Positions 39,074 to 50,400 of a stretch of 64,000 nucleotides of DNA are shown piece by piece. The translations under genes were made by a program, and so were the position numbers. This stretch comes from Sporothrix humicola (taxonomy: Eukaryota; Ascomycota; Sordariomycetes; Ophiostomatales; Ophiostomataceae): assembly GCA_021396245.1 (NCBI GenBank), contig WNYE01000045.1, forward strand, positions 248,001 to 312,000, given 5' to 3'. A model generated the notes under the pieces. The model did no database searches, was not told the DNA's origin, and saw only the letters and a program-made list of their open reading frames with translations. The number at the start of each line of letters is the position of its first letter. The first letter of the stretch is position 1.

Positions 39074-40627
39074 GTGTGAACGAATTGTGAATCCACGTGT
39101 AATTCTGGTTTGTAACTCTTTGTAATATTGATATTGACGGCGACGCCATTGCACGATGATCATGAGACACAAGAGACACAAGACCACAGTGTGCATTGAC
39201 TGCCAACAGTGAGGCTGAATTGTCGTGATGGAAATGATGAAATGCCCGGCCCGACGAGATGTATGACATCCTATTGGCCCATTGTCGGGCCGGCAACTGA
39301 CAAAACTTTTTCTCGGCTGGCAACGGAAAACGTTCGACGAAGGAACTAGGCGCTATGGTCACCTTGACGCTCCTGGAGAGGGGAAATAATAGGAGAAATC
39401 AAAAGGGGCCGCCAAAACGAGACAAGAGGATGAGGAATTATGAGTAGTATTCTTCCCCTCACGACAGCGACGATGCTCACGGCCGCGCTTGCAACGGTGG
39501 CTTTCAACATTCACCTCCGCATTCTTACTCTCGCTCTCGCTCCGTCAACGACACATGGGTCAAGACGGAAGCAATCCTGGTATCCCTACCAGGTCAAATA
39601 TTCGCTGTTTTTCTGAGTGCTGTCTTTTGTTGCCTTTCACCTTTTAACTTTTAATTTTATTCAATTGTCTGGCCATGTCGGTACTCGCCATTCCCCACGG
39701 GGACACATGACCTCGTGGCAAATCTGGGGAATAGGAACAGGAACAGGATGCTATCCTTGTCAACAAAACTGCAGTGTATATCCGAAAATGCCGGACATGG
39801 GAGGCCGTCGTCGTACCCTCTCCCCAATTTACCTTTCTGTAACGGATGAAAAATGTTGTTGACAATTTTGTCTCCTTCTCGTCTTTTAAGTCTGATTGTA
39901 CTGTTACCAGTACTCGTCTTGTCCTCTTCGATGATCTATTACCCAAACGGGCAACTCACCATTTACTTATTTACCTCTTCTTCATTTTTCAGTAGCCGAA
40001 TCGAGTCCTGCATTCTCGGAGACTTATCGCATATTCTCCCCGTTTTTGTCTTTTGTCTTTTGTCCTCGCGTGTCATGTGGAGAGGTTCGGGCCATGGAGT
40101 TTGTGGAGAGCCGAGCCTGCTCGTCTCCGTCTCCATATCCAGTCTAGACCGTTATTGGGGAAGTGGACAAGAAGAGCGTTAAGAAAGCGTTAAAAAGCGT
40201 CCAATTTGCATCTCCAACGTCGACTCCTGACTTCCTATTCGTCCATTGTTGGGCCGACGAAAGAATGCCCCGACCGACGACAATGCAACGCGCATCGAAT
40301 CGAGTTAGACTGCCACCCTGCGAGGCTACTCCTCATCCTAGCCTCTTGTCGTTCTCGTCACTTTTCGTCAATACTGTTCACGGGTGATGTCTATTTTCTT
40401 CGTTCTATTCCTCTCCTTGTTGTTCTCCCATCGTGCCATTTTCGTGGCATTTACCGAGCCAGCCCTCCTCAACAGACCACCTTGAAAAAGAAGAGCTGAA
40501 AACACAACACGAAAAGTATAAATCCAGCCTCGTCTGTCAACCTCACCATCACATTGCTGATCATCTCACACAACTCAGATTCTACTCTACCAATCCACAT
40601 TTTGAATTTCGAACATTCCATCACACA
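39074..40627. promoter_or_regulatory. 1.55-kb region upstream of the sugar porter with repeated TCGGGCCGR elements
   Basis: Three elements are visible: TCGGGCCGG at 39247-39255 (minus), TCGGGCCGG at 39285-39293 (plus) and TTGGGCCGA at 40249-40257 (plus). Two of them sit in a longer shared block of about 32 nt (39265-39296 and 40229-40260; GACwTCCTATTsGyCCATTG is common to both). No gene seen in this region. Confidence 0.5.
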
Positions 40628-42349
40628 ATGTCCAAGGTCACGCACGCTGAACACAGCGACATGGCCGAGCCGACCGACTCGCCGCCGCCCGCCACGACAA
40701 CTACTGGCACAGGCCCCGGCATCGGCATCGACGACCATGCCCTCCTCAAGATGGCCGAGACGGTGCCCAACCTGGCCGAACTCGTCGAGGGCGCTCAGCG
40801 GGCCGCCGCTTTTGAGCATACTCTGACCCTCAAGAGCGCGGCCCGGCTGTACTCCAAGGCAATGCTCTTTTCGATGATCATGTCCCTGGCGATCATCATG
40901 GAAGGATACGATACGTCACTCTTATCGTCATTCTACGGGTACCCTACGTTCCAGAAGCGCTTCGGAAATGAACTGCCCGACGGCAGCTATCAGATCTCGT
41001 CCAAGTGGCAGTCCGGGTTGGCCAACGGCGGGCAGGTCGGCCAGATCCTGGGGCTGATGGCGTCGGGCGCGCTGGCGGACCGGTACGGGTATAAGAAAAC
41101 GATCCTGGGCGCGCTGGTGCTGATGGTGGCGTTTATCTTTGTGCTTTTTTTCGCCCAGAACATTGGGATGCTGTTTGCCGGCTCGGTGCTGTGTGGCCTG
41201 CCGTGGGGCGCCTTCCAGACGTTGACCACCACATACGCTGCCGACGTCAGCCCCACGGTTTTGCGTCCGTACCTTACGACGTACGTCAACCTGTGCTGGG
41301 TCATTGGCCAGTTCATCGCCGTTGGCGTTATCCGCGGACTTTTGGGTAGGACCGACGACTGGTCGTGGCGGATTCCGTACGCCATCCAGTGGGTGTGGCC
41401 GCTGCCGATCATTGTGGCCGTCGTTCTCGCGCCCGAGTCGCCGTGGTGGCTGGTCCGGAAAGGAAGACTCGACGAGGCCAAGATGGCCTTGGGCCGTCTC
41501 TCGGCCAACACCGACGACCGCATACAAGACGCGCTGTCGTTGATTATTGTCACCAACGAGCAGGAAAAGCTCAACGGCGAGGGCGTCTCGTACTGGGACT
41601 GTCTCAAGGGCACCGACCTGCGGAGGACCGAAATCACCTGTGCCGCCTGGGTCGTCCAGGTGTCGTGCGGCATCTACTTTGCCTTTAACATTGTCTACTT
41701 TTTGGAACAGGCCGGGTTCGCGCCCGAAAAAGCGTTTGACTTTGGCGTGGGCATCAATGCAGTCGGGTTCGTCGGCACGGTCCTGTCGTGGTTCATCATG
41801 CGCTGGGTCGGCCGACGGACGCTCTACATTGCCGGCCTGTCCGCCCTCTGTCTCATTCTGCTCATCGTCGGCTTCCTGGCTATTCCCAACTACGCCGCCG
41901 GCACGTCCCAGTTCAGCGCCATTGGTTACGCCTCGGGCGCTTTGCTTCTTGTCTGGATTTTCGTCTATGACATTTCCGTCGGGCCCGTCTGTTACTCCAT
42001 TGTGGCCGAGATCCCGTCGACCCGTCTGCGCATCAAGACCGTGGTTCTGGCCAGAACCTGTTACAACATTGTCGCCATTGGCGTCATCTTTTTGAATCCG
42101 GCAATTGTGAACCCGACCGCGTGGAACTTGAAGGGCAAGGGCGGCTTCATCTGGGGCGGCATCTGCTTTATCGGCTTGGTGTGGACGTACTTTAGACTGC
42201 CCGAGCCGAGAGGACGGACGCCGGCCGAACTGGACGTGCTATTTGAGCAGAAGGTGTCAGCGCGCAAGTTTGCCGACACAAAGGTCGACCTGTTCTTGGG
42301 CGACCGCCACATGGACGTCCTCGACAAGGCGGCCGAGGCTCAGGACTAA
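40628..42349 (+). CDS. MFS sugar porter, maltose/alpha-glucoside permease-like (573 aa)
   Basis: Intronless. The ATG at 40628 (MSKVTHAEHSDMAEPTDSPP) gives a long cytoplasmic N-terminus and then twelve membrane segments. SP-family signatures present are EGYDTSLLSSFYGYPTFQKR, GALADRYGYKKTI, ADVSPTVLRPYLTTYVNLCW, PESPWWLVRKGRLDEAK, WVGRRTLY and LPEPRGRTPAELDVLFE. The GYDT and PESPWWLV patterns are those of MAL-type alpha-glucoside:proton symporters. With the intracellular maltase at 35167 this makes a complete import-then-hydrolyse system. Confidence 0.9.
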   Translation: MSKVTHAEHSDMAEPTDSPPPATTTTGTGPGIGIDDHALLKMAETVPNLAELVEGAQRAAAFEHTLTLKSAARLYSKAMLFSMIMSLAIIMEGYDTSLLSSFYGYPTFQKRFGNELPDGSYQISSKWQSGLANGGQVGQILGLMASGALADRYGYKKTILGALVLMVAFIFVLFFAQNIGMLFAGSVLCGLPWGAFQTLTTTYAADVSPTVLRPYLTTYVNLCWVIGQFIAVGVIRGLLGRTDDWSWRIPYAIQWVWPLPIIVAVVLAPESPWWLVRKGRLDEAKMALGRLSANTDDRIQDALSLIIVTNEQEKLNGEGVSYWDCLKGTDLRRTEITCAAWVVQVSCGIYFAFNIVYFLEQAGFAPEKAFDFGVGINAVGFVGTVLSWFIMRWVGRRTLYIAGLSALCLILLIVGFLAIPNYAAGTSQFSAIGYASGALLLVWIFVYDISVGPVCYSIVAEIPSTRLRIKTVVLARTCYNIVAIGVIFLNPAIVNPTAWNLKGKGGFIWGGICFIGLVWTYFRLPEPRGRTPAELDVLFEQKVSARKFADTKVDLFLGDRHMDVLDKAAEAQD

Positions 42350-42979
42350 GAGGCGTAGCTGACAGTAGCCATTCTTGTCGTGACCATCTCCGTGGACATC
42401 AGATAGAAATACAGTTGCTGGTTATTTTTCAATGTAAATGACAACGACCTGCCTTCCGACGCAGTACAGCCTGCTGATTCAAGCACGTGAGATTTTGGGC
42501 GCCCTGTCCCTTTAACTTTACTCGTCTTTCTTTGACGTATCTCTATCTGCATCTGCATGTTTTCGTATTGCGGCTCTGTAGACGAGACTGCATGCGAAGT
42601 TATGCACCAATCAAGGGAAAGCTCACACGAGGGTGGGAAGTGGAGGGGTACAACACAACATACATCTGCACATCTGCAGCATTGGGAAGTTCTTCCATTC
42701 TATCTAGTTTCTGATTTGCCGCCCTGCTTCTCCCGGCTCCTGCTTTTTCTGCCTGAGGCCATATGAGGCGGCCGCTCATTGCAAACGCATACCCAACCTG
42801 CAAGGCCAAGCAAGGCATCAGCATCATCAAAGCCTAGCAAACAGGCAGCCACGTCAGTTAAGGTGTCAACATTGATGGTATTTTCCCACAAGGCGCCATA
42901 TCAACCAGCGACAGTCCCTCAACCTATTACAGTTCAGCGCCCTTTTGTTCAACATTAACATTAAAATCAGCAGGCATCA
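42350..42979. other. Intergenic
   Basis: 3' flank of the porter and promoter of the ankyrin-deaminase gene. Nothing else seen. Confidence 0.4.
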
Positions 42980-44936
42980 ATGGCGACGCACGGCCCGCCC
43001 CTTGCCAGCGGCATCCTCGACAACAGAGGCCGCCGCAATCCCCTGGCGCTCGTCACGGAGTGGGACAGCGTGTCGCTGCGCATCGTGTGTCCGTACTGCG
43101 AGAGACTGCATCGTCACGGCGTCGGCGGATCTCCGTTGGTGACCGGCCAGACTCGGTTGCCACACTGCGGCGTGGACCTCATTTCGGGCGTCGGGGACTA
43201 CCAGCTATGCTACCCATTCGAAGAGCATCCTCAGACGCGAGGGGAATACTCTTATCGAATTGACAAGGGGAGGGGCGTCTTTGTGACGGTCGGCATCGCG
43301 TTGCCCGACGACGACGACGACGACGACTCTAGCGAGGAAGACGAGGAGCGCGTCATTCTTCTTGGCACACAAGCCGAGCGAGACGGCACTGATCAAGATC
43401 GAGATCAAGATCAAGATCAAGACCATGATCAAGATCAGGATGGGGATGGGGATGGGGATGACCTACAAGCACTCGGCGGTCAGTTTGGGCAGCTCGACAT
43501 TGGTACGGACACTGGTGACGCGAAAACCAAAACCAAAGCCAAAACCCAAACGAAACCACACGAGCCCGTCCCGTTCGACGCCGAGGCGTTCTGGAAAGAG
43601 CTTATGCAGGATCCAAGCCATCGACAGAGCCTCTTTATTTCGCACTGTATCTGTAACAACCTGGCAGAAGCTGTCGAGCTGTTGGAGACGTACAGGGATG
43701 ATGCTGCGTTGTTTATCGGCGCGAAAACGAAGCGAGGCAGCAGCTGCGTCGCCCTGGCTGCCGTCGAGGGCCACCACGACATGATTCGGTTTCTCGTATC
43801 AAAAGGGGCAAATGTCAACAGTGTGGACAAGCGCGGACGGACGCCGCTGATGGAGGCCGCGCTCTGGGGCCGGCTGGCGGCCGTGGATGTCTTGCTCGAG
43901 CATGGCGCCGATCCGCGCGCCATAGACCGCAAGGGGTGCAGTGCCTACTACTACGCGCGACCCTCGAGGCGGACGGCCAGGATGCGAGACACACTTGGCC
44001 AAGGCTACGTGGAGAGCGTCGAGGCCGAGAAGAACCGCCGCATCATTGCTCTCAACCTCCAGGCCTTTGAACCTGCGCCGACGGCGACGGAGACAGAAGA
44101 GACAGCAGGGACAGCAGGGACAGCAGGGACAGCAGGGACAGCAGGGACAGCAGGGACAGCAGGGACAGCAGGGACAGCAGGGACAGNNNNNNNNNNNNNN
44201 NNNNNNNNNNNNNNNNNNNNNNNNNNNNNNNNNNNNNNNNNNNNNNNNNNNNNNNNNNNNNNNNNNNNNNNNNNNNNNNNNNNNNGCAGGAACAGCAGGA
44301 ACAGCAGGAACAGCAAAGACGATGAAACTAAAAGAGTCCAGAGCTGGCCATTTTCTCACAAAAGACACCGTCTCTGGCGGCACGCAGATCGTGTACTATG
44401 AGCCAAGCAGCGCATGGAACGTCGCAAGCAAGTACAAGACGGTGGCACGCCTCGACCGTGGCAGGCCATTCCCAATCGTGAGTGCCGCCAGTGGCTGGCG
44501 GACAGACTATGACTTTGACGCCACCACCAAGCAGCACACTGAGCACACTGAGCACACTGAGCGCGTGCTTGACAACCGCGTCTGGAGAGACCGCGTCATG
44601 GAGCTGTGCCAGCTGATCGAGTACGCCCTGCCCGGGGACAGTCGCGACGAGTCTCGGCGTCCGGGCTCCTATTACGCTTCGCATGCCGAGAAAAAGCTGG
44701 TGGCCTACTACATTGGCGAGCACGCCGTTCTTCCGGGCGAGCTCTTCAGCGAGCCGGAGGACGGGACGTGGGTGCACCAAGACCTGCGACTGCAGCACCT
44801 CGCGGCCATGTGCCCCGCGGTGCCGACAGTGCCGACAAGCATACAGGTCAGCCGGGCGATCTGCATGGACTGTCGGGACTTTATCGCACACGTCAAGACA
44901 GTGCTTGGCATTTCCTTTACAGTGGAGCATTGTTGA
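42980..44936 (+). CDS. Ankyrin-repeat protein with C-terminal DYW-like deaminase domain; interrupted by an assembly gap
   Basis: From ATG 42980 the frame runs to a run of Ns at 44187-44285 and continues beyond it in a different nominal frame to TGA 44934; the gap size is not real, so the two parts are joined by inference. The N-part has two CxxC-like and CGV sites, an acidic DQDQDQD tract, and at about 240-325 two or three ankyrin repeats (GSSCVALAAVEGHHDMIRFL, RGRTPLMEAALWGRLAAVDV, LLEHGADPRAIDRKG). The middle is a (GTA)n minisatellite. The C-part ends with SHAEKKLVAYYIGEHAV (HAE, 44682-44690) and AICMDCRDFIAHVKTVLGI (CxxC, 44862-44873), the zinc-binding and catalytic signature of DYW-like cytidine deaminases. 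The likely role is nucleic acid deamination, but this is not proven. Confidence 0.7.
44099..44318 (+). repeat. 9-bp minisatellite (GGGACAGCA)n with unresolved gap
   Basis: About nine tandem units of ACAGCAGGG (44102-44186) lead into 99 Ns (44187-44285), followed by about three units of the variant GCAGGAACA. The 9-bp period keeps frame and codes for repeating Gly-Thr-Ala. The array length is unknown and probably variable between strains. Confidence 0.9.
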
Positions 44937-45052
44937 GGAGGTGGTTGTCATTAAAATGTCGTCGCCCAAGTCGAGATACCCAGATAGCGAAGCATTCAAT
45001 ATTTTGAGCTCGTAAATCAATTCTATTTTGTAATCCCACGGCTATATTTTGC

Positions 45053-45931
45053 CTACTCCTTCTTCGCCTGCCCCGTCGATCCGCAGACGTCCATCTGCCA
45101 CTCGACCAGTTTTTGGGTCGTCTCAATGCCCCGCTCCACCAGCGTCGTTGACGCCAGACCCGCCGACTCGTTCTTCTGGAACACCAGGTAGTCGTCCAGC
45201 ACCAGCTTGTTGACGTTGATCTTTGAGACGCCGCCGGCAATGCACTTTTTCATCACGTCCTCGGGGAAGTCGTTGGTGCCGTGCAGCACGACGCGGACGT
45301 CCTTGTTGTGCGAGGCGACCTGCTTCGAGACCATGTCGAGGCGCTCATAATCGAGGACAGGGCCCCGCGCGCCGTACTCGCCGTGCACGTTGCCAAACGC
45401 CGGCGCCAGGAAATCAATGCCCGTCGCCACAAAACTGTCGACCTGCTCGGCCGTCGTCATGACGCCTTCCAAATCGACCGTGTCGGCCACGCCGTCCTCG
45501 CCGCCCTCGATCCGGCCGGGCTCGGCCTCGGTCGTGATCTGCCGGGCATGACAATAGTCGACCAGCACCTTTGTCTTTTGCAAATTCTCCTCGTCGTCGT
45601 AGTGCGACATGTCGACCATGATTGAGTCGAACGGCAGCGTGTCGGCGGCCAGCTTGATGAGAGACTCATCCTGGGCGTGATCCAGATGCACGGCAATTGG
45701 CACCGACGCGTGCTTGGCCGCCTCGGCCGCGGCGCGCACCAGCAGGCCGTCCGTCGCCGTGATCGCCCAGGGGAAGAACTGGATGATCAGCGGCGACCGC
45801 TTCTTCTCGGCCGCCCGCACAAACGCCACAATGTGCTCAATGTTGTAGGCGATGGCGGCCACGACGCCGTACCGGCCCTTTTCCGCGTCCCGCAGGATCT
45901 GGAACGTCTTGTTGTTTTCTCTCCAGGACAT
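45053..45931 (-). CDS. Class II (zinc) ketose-bisphosphate aldolase-like protein (292 aa)
   Basis: Single exon. Class II FBA/tagatose-bisphosphate aldolase landmarks are present: AIAYNIEHIVAFVRAAEKKR (early barrel), IAVHLDHAQDESLIK (zinc His and catalytic Asp), TTEAEPGRIEGGEDG (catalytic-loop Glu), PAFGNVHGEYGARGP (second zinc His) and VVLHGTNDFPEDV (third zinc His and phosphate loop), then KINVNKLV. The usual length is 280-350 aa. The reaction would be reversible aldol cleavage of a phosphorylated ketose to DHAP and an aldehyde. Fungal glycolytic FBA is longer and better conserved, so this is a specialised paralogue. It is divergent from the RpiB-type isomerase and adjacent to a DAK-family kinase, suggesting breakdown of an unusual ketose phosphate. 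Confidence 0.85.
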   Translation of the reverse strand: MSWRENNKTFQILRDAEKGRYGVVAAIAYNIEHIVAFVRAAEKKRSPLIIQFFPWAITATDGLLVRAAAEAAKHASVPIAVHLDHAQDESLIKLAADTLPFDSIMVDMSHYDDEENLQKTKVLVDYCHARQITTEAEPGRIEGGEDGVADTVDLEGVMTTAEQVDSFVATGIDFLAPAFGNVHGEYGARGPVLDYERLDMVSKQVASHNKDVRVVLHGTNDFPEDVMKKCIAGGVSKINVNKLVLDDYLVFQKNESAGLASTTLVERGIETTQKLVEWQMDVCGSTGQAKKE

Positions 45932-46768
45932 GGTGGCGGTGGGTGGATGTGACGGGTTGTGTTGAGGTGGTGTGTGTTGGTGATGGTTGTTGGTACTGAC
46001 GCTGTAAGTGAGGTCGGGGATGTGATATTGGACATCAATGACTGGTCGTTCTCAGTTGCTGTTTATGGCGATCTCGGATTTCCGTCTTGGGAAGTTCCTC
46101 TCTCTCCTACAGTCAATCCCTCTGCGACACCGGCCAAACAAGCTGCCGTAGCCAACACCACACAAACAAATGACCTCATGTGAGCTCGCCTCCAACCGAA
46201 GCTAGTGTGGGGTTGATGGTACGGACAGAAAAAAAATAGTTGAAAAAAAGAGGTTGGCCGATTCTGCACTGGGGCGATCGGTGCAGGGTCAGGAAACGGA
46301 CCCACACCACCCGCATGCTAGTGAAATCTGCCCCGGCACGAGGCCACTCAACAAAGCCAGCTCAGGAACGGCCAGCAATGGCCAGGAACGGCACTTTTCT
46401 TGGTTGTTTTTGCTCTCCAACAACTCCAATACGCGCAACGCGACACGACACGGCACTTTCTGTAGGACAGCTGCCATGCGGATGCACAATGGTCCCTAGT
46501 CCTCACCAGGCACACGAGGGGCTGCAACGCCTCGCGACTCGGTCAATGTCAATGGCGTCACCGAGTCTTTTGGAGAGTGAGGAATTATTTACTTTTTGGA
46601 GGTGCAGTAAAAAGCTTCATGTCATGGGAACTTTACATGAGTGATATACATTGTCCAGTATAACCGGTATTCCAGACTGTAGTCATCGACAAGTCACTCT
46701 CCACGACCACGCTCTCCGCAATCACCAACATCTCCAACTCTACAACCACCACCACCACACATCACAAA
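45932..46768. other. Divergent promoter between aldolase and isomerase genes
   Basis: 837 nt with no credible gene. It contains one TGTGGGG (46206-46212), here outside the upstream catabolic cluster and treated as chance. The ATG-proximal part is CA-rich (46720-46768). Confidence 0.4.
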
Positions 46769-47248
46769 ATGCCCGCCCCTCTCCGCATTGCCGTCGGCGG
46801 CGACGACGCCGGCTACGCCTACAAGGCCACCCTGACCGCCGACCTCGAAAAGGACGCCCGCGTCGCCTCCGTCGTTGACGTCGGCCCCAACACCGCCGAC
46901 GACAAGACCGCCTATGCGCACTTTGCCATTGCCGCTGCCGAGATGGTTGCCTCTGGAAAAGTCGACCGCGCCCTCCTGATTTGTGGCACCGGCCTCGGTG
47001 TCGCCATTGCCGCCAACAAGGTCGAGGGCGTGCGCGCCGTGACGGCGCACGATTCGTTTTCGGTCGAGCGCGCCGTCCTCTCGAACAACGCCCAGGTGCT
47101 GTGCCTGGGCGCCCGCGTCGTTGGCATCGAGCTGGCCCGCCGGCTGGTCCGCGAGTGGCTGGGCTACGAGTTCGACCCGACGTCGGCGTCGGCCGGCAAG
47201 GTGCAGGTCATCTCCGACTACGACGCCAAGAAGACGGTCAAGGCATGA
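46769..47248 (+). CDS. RpiB/LacAB-type sugar-phosphate isomerase (159 aa)
   Basis: Single exon of the standard size for the family. Key motifs are LRIAVGGDDAGYAYKATL (substrate Asp near the N-terminus), LLICGTGLGVAIAANKVEGV (catalytic Cys and anion hole), and AHDSFSVERAVLSNNAQVLC followed by LGARVVGIEL. RpiB-type enzymes interconvert aldose and ketose phosphates (ribose-5-P, allose-6-P, galactose-6-P, erythrose-4-P). Fungi usually use the unrelated RpiA for pentoses, so this copy is likely for a special sugar. A related isomerase is part of erythritol catabolism in bacteria and in the yeast Yarrowia. The neighbouring kinase, dehydrogenase and aldolase support a polyol/ketose pathway. Confidence 0.85.
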   Translation: MPAPLRIAVGGDDAGYAYKATLTADLEKDARVASVVDVGPNTADDKTAYAHFAIAAAEMVASGKVDRALLICGTGLGVAIAANKVEGVRAVTAHDSFSVERAVLSNNAQVLCLGARVVGIELARRLVREWLGYEFDPTSASAGKVQVISDYDAKKTVKA

Positions 47249-47439
47249 ACACGAAACGACCGAGCGAAGCGAGGGAGGACACCAAAAATAGAATAGATTA
47301 ATGAGAAATACAAATTAATTATAAATTCAATTGGATGACATGACGTAGAAATCAAATGGTATCTTGCTTTTGTGTTTTGTTGTGGGGACTCGGCTTCGTC
47401 TCGTCTTCATTATCGCCAGGCAGCGCCCGGCAACTGGCG
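47249..47439. other. Short convergent intergenic region
   Basis: The 3' ends of the isomerase (+) and the large regulator (-) converge here. AT-rich stretch 47283-47360; nothing else seen. Confidence 0.4.
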
Positions 47440-50400
47440 TCACTCCTTGTCGACTCTCTGCCACTCCGCCTGCAGATCGCTCCGCATTGCCGACATGGGC
47501 CAGCCGGTCCTGCGCTCACACGCCGTAATCAGTCCCAGAATTGTCGCCCTCTCCCGCGGCTGCTGCACACACAGCCCCGCCCCGTACAGGCACTGCGCCG
47601 CCGTGATCTGGCAGCCTTCGTCTGTCAGCATGCGCGCAATGCCGACGATCGCGGCGACGGCGTCGGCCAGTGTGCGCTGCACCCGCAGGTAGCGCCGCGC
47701 AAAGAAGCCCGGGTCGGCCGGGCAGTGCAGCGTCACGAGGATGCGGGCGAAATGGTAGACCATGACGGCGACGGCGTAGCGCGGCGGGTGGATCCAGATG
47801 GGTGCAAAGGGACAGTCGGCCAGGGCGGCGTCGTCTGTGTCTGTGGAAGGAGGAAGGGCGGGTGCCGGCAGCGGCTGGAACTGCGGGCCCAGGCAGTTGC
47901 GCCACCTCTCGAGGGAGGCCAGCAACTTTTCGCCGGCTCTGCGTAGGTTGTCTTCGGACGCGCTGTTTCCGCTACCATGTCCACCATTGCTGCCGGCCTG
48001 GCTGGTCGGGCTGGCGACGCTGGCGTTGGCGATCGCCGGCGAGGTGGCCACACGCTGGGCATCGGCCGCGTAGTTGACCGCCTGGCTCAGCAGGTAAATG
48101 GCGCGGTCCGCCAGCGCATTGTTCTCGCCGCGGCGCACCAGCTCCTCCGGGTCGTCTTGGGGGGACAGTGGCTTCCAGAACGAGAAGCAGGTGCGTCGTT
48201 CCTTGAAGGCAGCCCACATGTCTTGGCGCAGCCATGCCCACCACACGGCCTGCCTCAGGCCACCACTGCGGCCATTTACGTCCTGACTCCGCTGGATCCA
48301 GAACACGCCCTTGAGGTGTCGCTGCCAGTTGCTCGCCGACTGGTCGAGCATTTCGTATGTTGAGACGACAATGGCTGTCGCCAGAATTTCTTCCGACATG
48401 GTGTACGACGGGAACTGCAGGGCGTGCTGGAGGTAGTGCAGGGTCTCGTAGTAGTACTGGATCGCCTGCGCATGGTGGGCGTGAACGTCTGGTGACCGTT
48501 GGCGGTTGGACTTTGCGGGGTCCGACGTCGTAGCGGCCGTCGATGGCGTGGTGCCATTCGTTCCATTGGCCGACGTGCCGTTGGAGTTCAACGTCGAGTG
48601 CGGCGAGTTGGTCGACGGGTTGGACGGTGCGCCGCTGCCGTTGGCCGAGTCCCCTTGTTTAGTGGAATTGGATGCAGTCGAGTCGGTCTGCCCGTTCTCT
48701 TTTGAAGGCAGTGTCCGAGCAGCCGGCTTCTTGGGAGACGAGACGGGCGTTGGCTGGGACATGGCCTTGTGGCGGGCGGTCAATGCCAGGATAGCCTTCA
48801 TCAGTCCTTGGTTGCGCAGAGCGAGACGGGTGGCATAGGTCGAGAAGTGCTTGTCGGGGTCCAGGAACTCCAGCCAGGACGCGGCATGCTCGACAAAACT
48901 GCGGAAGAGCTCCTTCTCGTGTTCCAGCAGAACAATGTCCTCCAGCTCCTGCCATGGAGACTTGTCGCCGTCTGGTGGCAGCTGTTGCGGGTGTTGACGA
49001 GGGGCTGTTGGTGACCGGCCCAGGTACTGCTGCTGCTGTTGCGCTTGCTGGGCCTGTTGAGCTTGGCGTTCTTGCTCTTGCTGTTGTTTCCTCTGCTCTT
49101 CGAGTTGCTGCTGGGCCGCTTGCTGTTGCTGCTGTTGTTGTTGCAGCTGGTACTGTTCGAGATAGATCTGGTACTGCTGCTGCAGGTAGGCCCGCTGAGC
49201 TAAACGGGCATCCTCTTCGAATATTTGCTGTTCAGCTGCAGCCGTCTCGTCGTCCAGTGGTGCGCCATCGTAGATTGACTGCAACCGGCTCTCGAGACGC
49301 TGGCCCTGTACGGGGGTTTGCGGGGGTGGCACCAGCGAAAAGGACGCATCGGCCATGGCCGCGTCCGACGCCAGCAAGTCGAGCCATCCGATAGATGCTC
49401 CACCGGCCGTCAACAGAATGTCTGAAGTGATGGACAAGTTGCCTGGGGATGATGCAAAAACAGCACCGCCACCCTGACCCGTGGCCACAGCCGCCGTCAC
49501 TTCGGGCGAAAAAGGTGAATTGTTGCTTCCAGGGCCGTGACCGTGTGGGCGGTGGCCATGGTGGAGGGGGTTGTTATCGCCGGCCGCCAAATAAGAAGAA
49601 GCTGACGCCTCAGAGGGGCCTTGTCTAGACCCAATCGAGTGGGGGCTGTCGTGCATGGCGTCCATGCCAGGGTGCGTGTGCCCATGAGTAGTATGGCTAT
49701 GGCCATGGCTGCCATAGAGCTGTTGTGGGGCATGGGATCCTGTCGGGCCAGAAGGGTCCGAGGTGGGAGGGGCACCAGCAGCTTGGGACGATGACGTAGG
49801 GCCTGGGTGGGAGTGTGAAGCAATAGGCGAGCCACCTAGGTGAGGTAGGCCACGCGAGGTGGGCGGTGACCGAAGAGGTGGCGGTGGTGGCAGTTCGGGG
49901 TGCACAGTATTGGAGCCGTTGTTGTTATTGTGCGAGGCAGAGGCGGCACCATTCACACTGCTGCTGCCCGACGCGGGGGATACGCGAAGCTGCGGCGCAC
50001 TTCCTCCACTTCCTCCATTGTTATGGTTATCGCCGTCACCACTTCCGTCTCCGCCACTCTGGCCACTTTGAAGTCCTCCGACTCGATGGCTTGGCGGTGC
50101 CGGCGACCCGGACGGCGACACGGGTCCTTCTGTGTTGGAGGCATTGTTTGAGGCTGCTGTTGAAGCTGTGTTTGCAGCAGCGCCACGTGGTGCTGATGGG
50201 TCTGCATAGACACAGGGACGATTGGCCAGCTGGCACGATCCACAGATGGGGACTACATTGTTAGCGAGTCGATAATCGATAATCGACAGTCGTCGAAATT
50301 GGCAAAATTGGCAATCATTTCAAAACGTGGAGATCATCACATACGCTGTTCATCACATTTCTTATGCCGCTTGCGACAAGTAAGGCTGCATTCTGTCAGC

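Noticed and set aside
44187..44285. Frame difference across the N run as evidence of a frameshift
   Set aside because: The N run stands for unresolved minisatellite; its length is arbitrary, so frame across it carries no information.
46206..46212. TGTGGGG in the aldolase/isomerase promoter as a further regulon member
   Set aside because: Single copy outside the cluster, and other isolated copies occur at 420, 47381 and 62335; not distinguishable from background.
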